64,000 nucleotides of DNA from an uncultured Verrucomicrobia subdivision 3 bacterium (GTDB lineage: Bacteria > Verrucomicrobiota > Verrucomicrobiia > Limisphaerales > DASXHY01), in assembly GCA_937890005.1 (NCBI GenBank), contig CALBZA010000026.1:12617-76616 (forward strand), written 5' to 3'. The first letter of the stretch is position 1; the number at the start of each line of letters is the position of its first letter. This document shows, piece after piece, positions 62,406-64,000 of this stretch. The translations under genes were made by a program, and so were the position numbers. The notes under the pieces were generated by a model. That model was not told where the DNA came from. It was given only the letters and a program-made list of their open reading frames with translations, and did not search any database.

Positions 62406-63479
62406 ATGAAAAATATCACCAAGTCCCTCGTCCTGCTCTGTGCAGCGATGCCGTTGGCAAACCTATCGGCGGCTGAGGAGGGCTCCACCAAAACGCCGGC
62501 CACGAAAGTCAGCGAACTGTTTGGCAGCGAAGCTGTCGCGAAAGCAAAAGGCGTTTCCATTTCCCGCGCCCAGCTCGACGAAGCGTTCATTGAAGTCAAA
62601 AGCGCCTTCGCCGCCCAGGGTCGCATGATCCCGCCGGAGCAGTCTCCGATCATTGAAAAACAGGTGCTTCTCGACCTGATCCGGATCAAGCTGCTCAATT
62701 CCCGCGCTTCCGATGCCGACAAGACCGAAGGCAAGGCTCTCGCCGAGAAACAGATTGAATCGTTCAAGAAACAGGCCGGTACACCCGAAAACTTTGAGGC
62801 CCAGCTGAAACTGAACAATCTGACGGAAGAAACTCTCCGCGAAAAGCTGTCCGAGAAACTCATCGCCAACGCCTACGTGAAACGGGAGTTGAAGATCAAT
62901 GTCTCGGACGAAGAAGTGAAGAAGTTCTATGACGAGAACCCCGGCCAGTTCGAACGTCCTGAACTCGTCCGTGCCGCCCACGTGTTGATCAGCACGCAGG
63001 ACCCGATGACGCGCACTGACCTTTCCGACGAACAGAAATCCGCCAAGAAGAAAATCGCCGAGGACGTGCTGAAACGCGCCAAGGCCGGTGAAGATTTCGC
63101 GAAGCTTGCGAAGGAATATTCCGAAGATCCCGGTTCCAAGGACAACGGCGGCGAATACACCTTCCCGCGCGGCCGGATGGTCCGCGAATTCGAAACCGCG
63201 GCATTCTCACTCGGCACGAATCAGGTGAGCGACATCGTGACCACGCAGTTCGGTTACCATATCATCAAGACCTACGAAAAGACGCCGGCCAAGAAGGTCG
63301 AACTTTCCGAGGCGGAATCCGATATCAAGGAATTCCTGACCGGCCAGGAACTTCGCAAGCAGCTGCCTGAATTCCTTGAAAAGGTCGAAAAGGAATCGAA
63401 CGTCGAGATTCTCGATGAAAAGCTCAAAGCCGTTGAGATTCCGAAACAGCCGACCACCGCGGTGTCAGTCCAGGAATAA
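62406..63479 (+). CDS. SurA/PpiC-type periplasmic peptidyl-prolyl isomerase
   Basis: 357 residues. Signal peptide (MKNITKSLVLLCAAMPLANLSA). N-terminal SurA-like chaperone region 25-185 (ISRAQLDEAFIEVKSAF, LNNLTEETLREKLSEKL), a parvulin domain about 195-300: RAAHVLISTQD, FAKLAKEYSEDPGSKDNGGEYTF, FETAAFSLGTNQVSD, FGYHIIKTYEKTPA. A charged helical tail follows. Helps fold exported proteins. It follows serA by 30 bp, so may share its transcript, and ends at a terminator. Confidence 0.92.
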   Translation: MKNITKSLVLLCAAMPLANLSAAEEGSTKTPATKVSELFGSEAVAKAKGVSISRAQLDEAFIEVKSAFAAQGRMIPPEQSPIIEKQVLLDLIRIKLLNSRASDADKTEGKALAEKQIESFKKQAGTPENFEAQLKLNNLTEETLREKLSEKLIANAYVKRELKINVSDEEVKKFYDENPGQFERPELVRAAHVLISTQDPMTRTDLSDEQKSAKKKIAEDVLKRAKAGEDFAKLAKEYSEDPGSKDNGGEYTFPRGRMVREFETAAFSLGTNQVSDIVTTQFGYHIIKTYEKTPAKKVELSEAESDIKEFLTGQELRKQLPEFLEKVEKESNVEILDEKLKAVEIPKQPTTAVSVQE

Positions 63480-63509
63480 CGTCTGGCTCGATCGAAACCA
63501 TTTTTGCAA

Positions 63510-63536
63510 GGCCCGGCATAATGCCGGGCCTTTTCT
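63510..63536 (+). terminator. Rho-independent terminator
   Basis: GGCCCGGC (63510-63517), ATAAT loop, GCCGGGCC (63523-63530), then TTTTC. An A-run does not follow on the left, so it mainly serves the isomerase gene. Confidence 0.85.
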
Positions 63537-63592
63537 TTGGAGCGCCTGCGCTCCGCTCCGGACGATGTCAGCTCATCGAAAGTCTTCGACGG

Positions 63593-63982
63593 CTACTTGC
63601 CGCGACTGATGAGTTTGTTGAAGCGTCCCTGTTTCCCGCGGGACTTCTGATGGAGAAACGCGAGTTTGCGTTGGTCGAAGATTTTGAACCATTGATTCCA
63701 GGAAACTTTCCTCAGCGACTTCTCCCCGCTGAAGCCGGGAAAGTCGATCCTGAGAATGCCGCCGCCCTGACCGGCCTTGCTCGTTCCCTTCACAATGCTC
63801 GGCGTCCCGCCGTGTGTTTCAACCCATTTGCGGATTTCCTGGTGATCGGTTGTTCGCGCGGAAGCCGATGAACGTCCACTGCTCCGCCGACCGCGACTCG
63901 CGGTGGACTTCCGTTTTGCGGTGGAAGACTTGGGCCGGCGCGTCGTTGCAGGAAGTGCGCTGCGTGAGCGGCGGGTGGACAT
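63593..63982 (-). CDS. Small protein with histone-like basic tail
   Basis: 129 residues. Residues 1-44 are almost only Arg, Lys, Ser, Thr and Ala, resembling the basic tails of bacterial H1-like proteins. Residues 45-129 form a compact domain: TTDHQEIRKWVETHGG, then GGILRIDFPGFSG, VSWNQWFKIFDQRKLAFLHQ and FNKLISRG. This domain is known from many bacteria as a small stand-alone hypothetical protein; its function is not known to me. The tail suggests nucleic-acid binding. It begins 18 bp before the window edge. Confidence 0.75.
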   Translation of the reverse strand: MSTRRSRSALPATTRRPKSSTAKRKSTASRGRRSSGRSSASARTTDHQEIRKWVETHGGTPSIVKGTSKAGQGGGILRIDFPGFSGEKSLRKVSWNQWFKIFDQRKLAFLHQKSRGKQGRFNKLISRGK

Positions 63983-64000
63983 GCTTCCGCGTCCGCGGAC

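Overview
The window looks like a chromosome segment of a Verrucomicrobiota bacterium, probably subdivision 3 (Pedosphaera/Limisphaerales-like). This is inferred from gene content, not from a marker gene: a fused CcoN-CcoO cbb3 oxidase, tandem prepilin-like proteins ending in an 'ADGS' motif, a very large secreted pectinesterase with Ig-like modules, an unusually long pyruvate:ferredoxin oxidoreductase, and many small regulator proteins in a GC-rich background. No rRNA, tRNA or CRISPR array was seen.

Layout. (1) Positions 1-8840 are accessory DNA: the right-hand part of an integrative element or prophage remnant. It holds an Abi-alpha-like protein, a small serine recombinase, a terminase pair, three small unknown genes and a large serine integrase whose 3' end runs into a yjbQ gene. 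A second, nearly identical 279-bp copy of the yjbQ 3' end lies 1.4 kb further right, and a lone DUF2971 gene sits between the copies. (2) 9045-14041 is a three-gene signalling operon: hybrid PAS histidine kinase, REC-HDOD protein, and REC with a degenerate HD-GYP domain. (3) 14081-22515 (minus strand) is one operon for a cbb3 oxidase and its assembly: ccoI, ccoS, ccoNO, ccoQ, a one-haem ccoP, ccoG, a ccoH-like gene and a TauE/SafE-type membrane protein. (4) 22955-32910 is mixed: glgC, small membrane proteins, a methyltransferase, a secreted dienelactone-hydrolase-like enzyme, a TolC-like outer membrane protein, two prepilin-like proteins, a REC-histidine kinase fusion and trigger factor. (5) 33145-42641 holds the giant pectinesterase (plus) and giant PFOR (minus), which converge on a bidirectional terminator. 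(6) 42998-50688: a UreF-like orphan, an AIM24-family protein, an HlyD/ABC-2 exporter set, NDH-2 and an RlmI-like methyltransferase. (7) 50868-63982: mutL, two small stress-type membrane proteins, a DEDDy exonuclease-like protein, a single-module NRPS-like enzyme followed by an Mla-type lipid transporter, serA, a SurA/PpiC-type isomerase and a small protein with a basic tail.

Together, the respiratory genes (cbb3, NDH-2) and PFOR suggest a heterotroph able to live at low oxygen; the pectinesterase and glgC suggest plant-polysaccharide use and glycogen storage. The observations most worth pursuing are the duplicated yjbQ ends around a one-gene cargo, with an integrase frame that reads across the junction; the NRPS-like enzyme with a cysteine in place of the thioesterase serine; the Mla ATPase lacking its catalytic Glu; and several short arrays with 7-bp periodicity scattered in and between genes.
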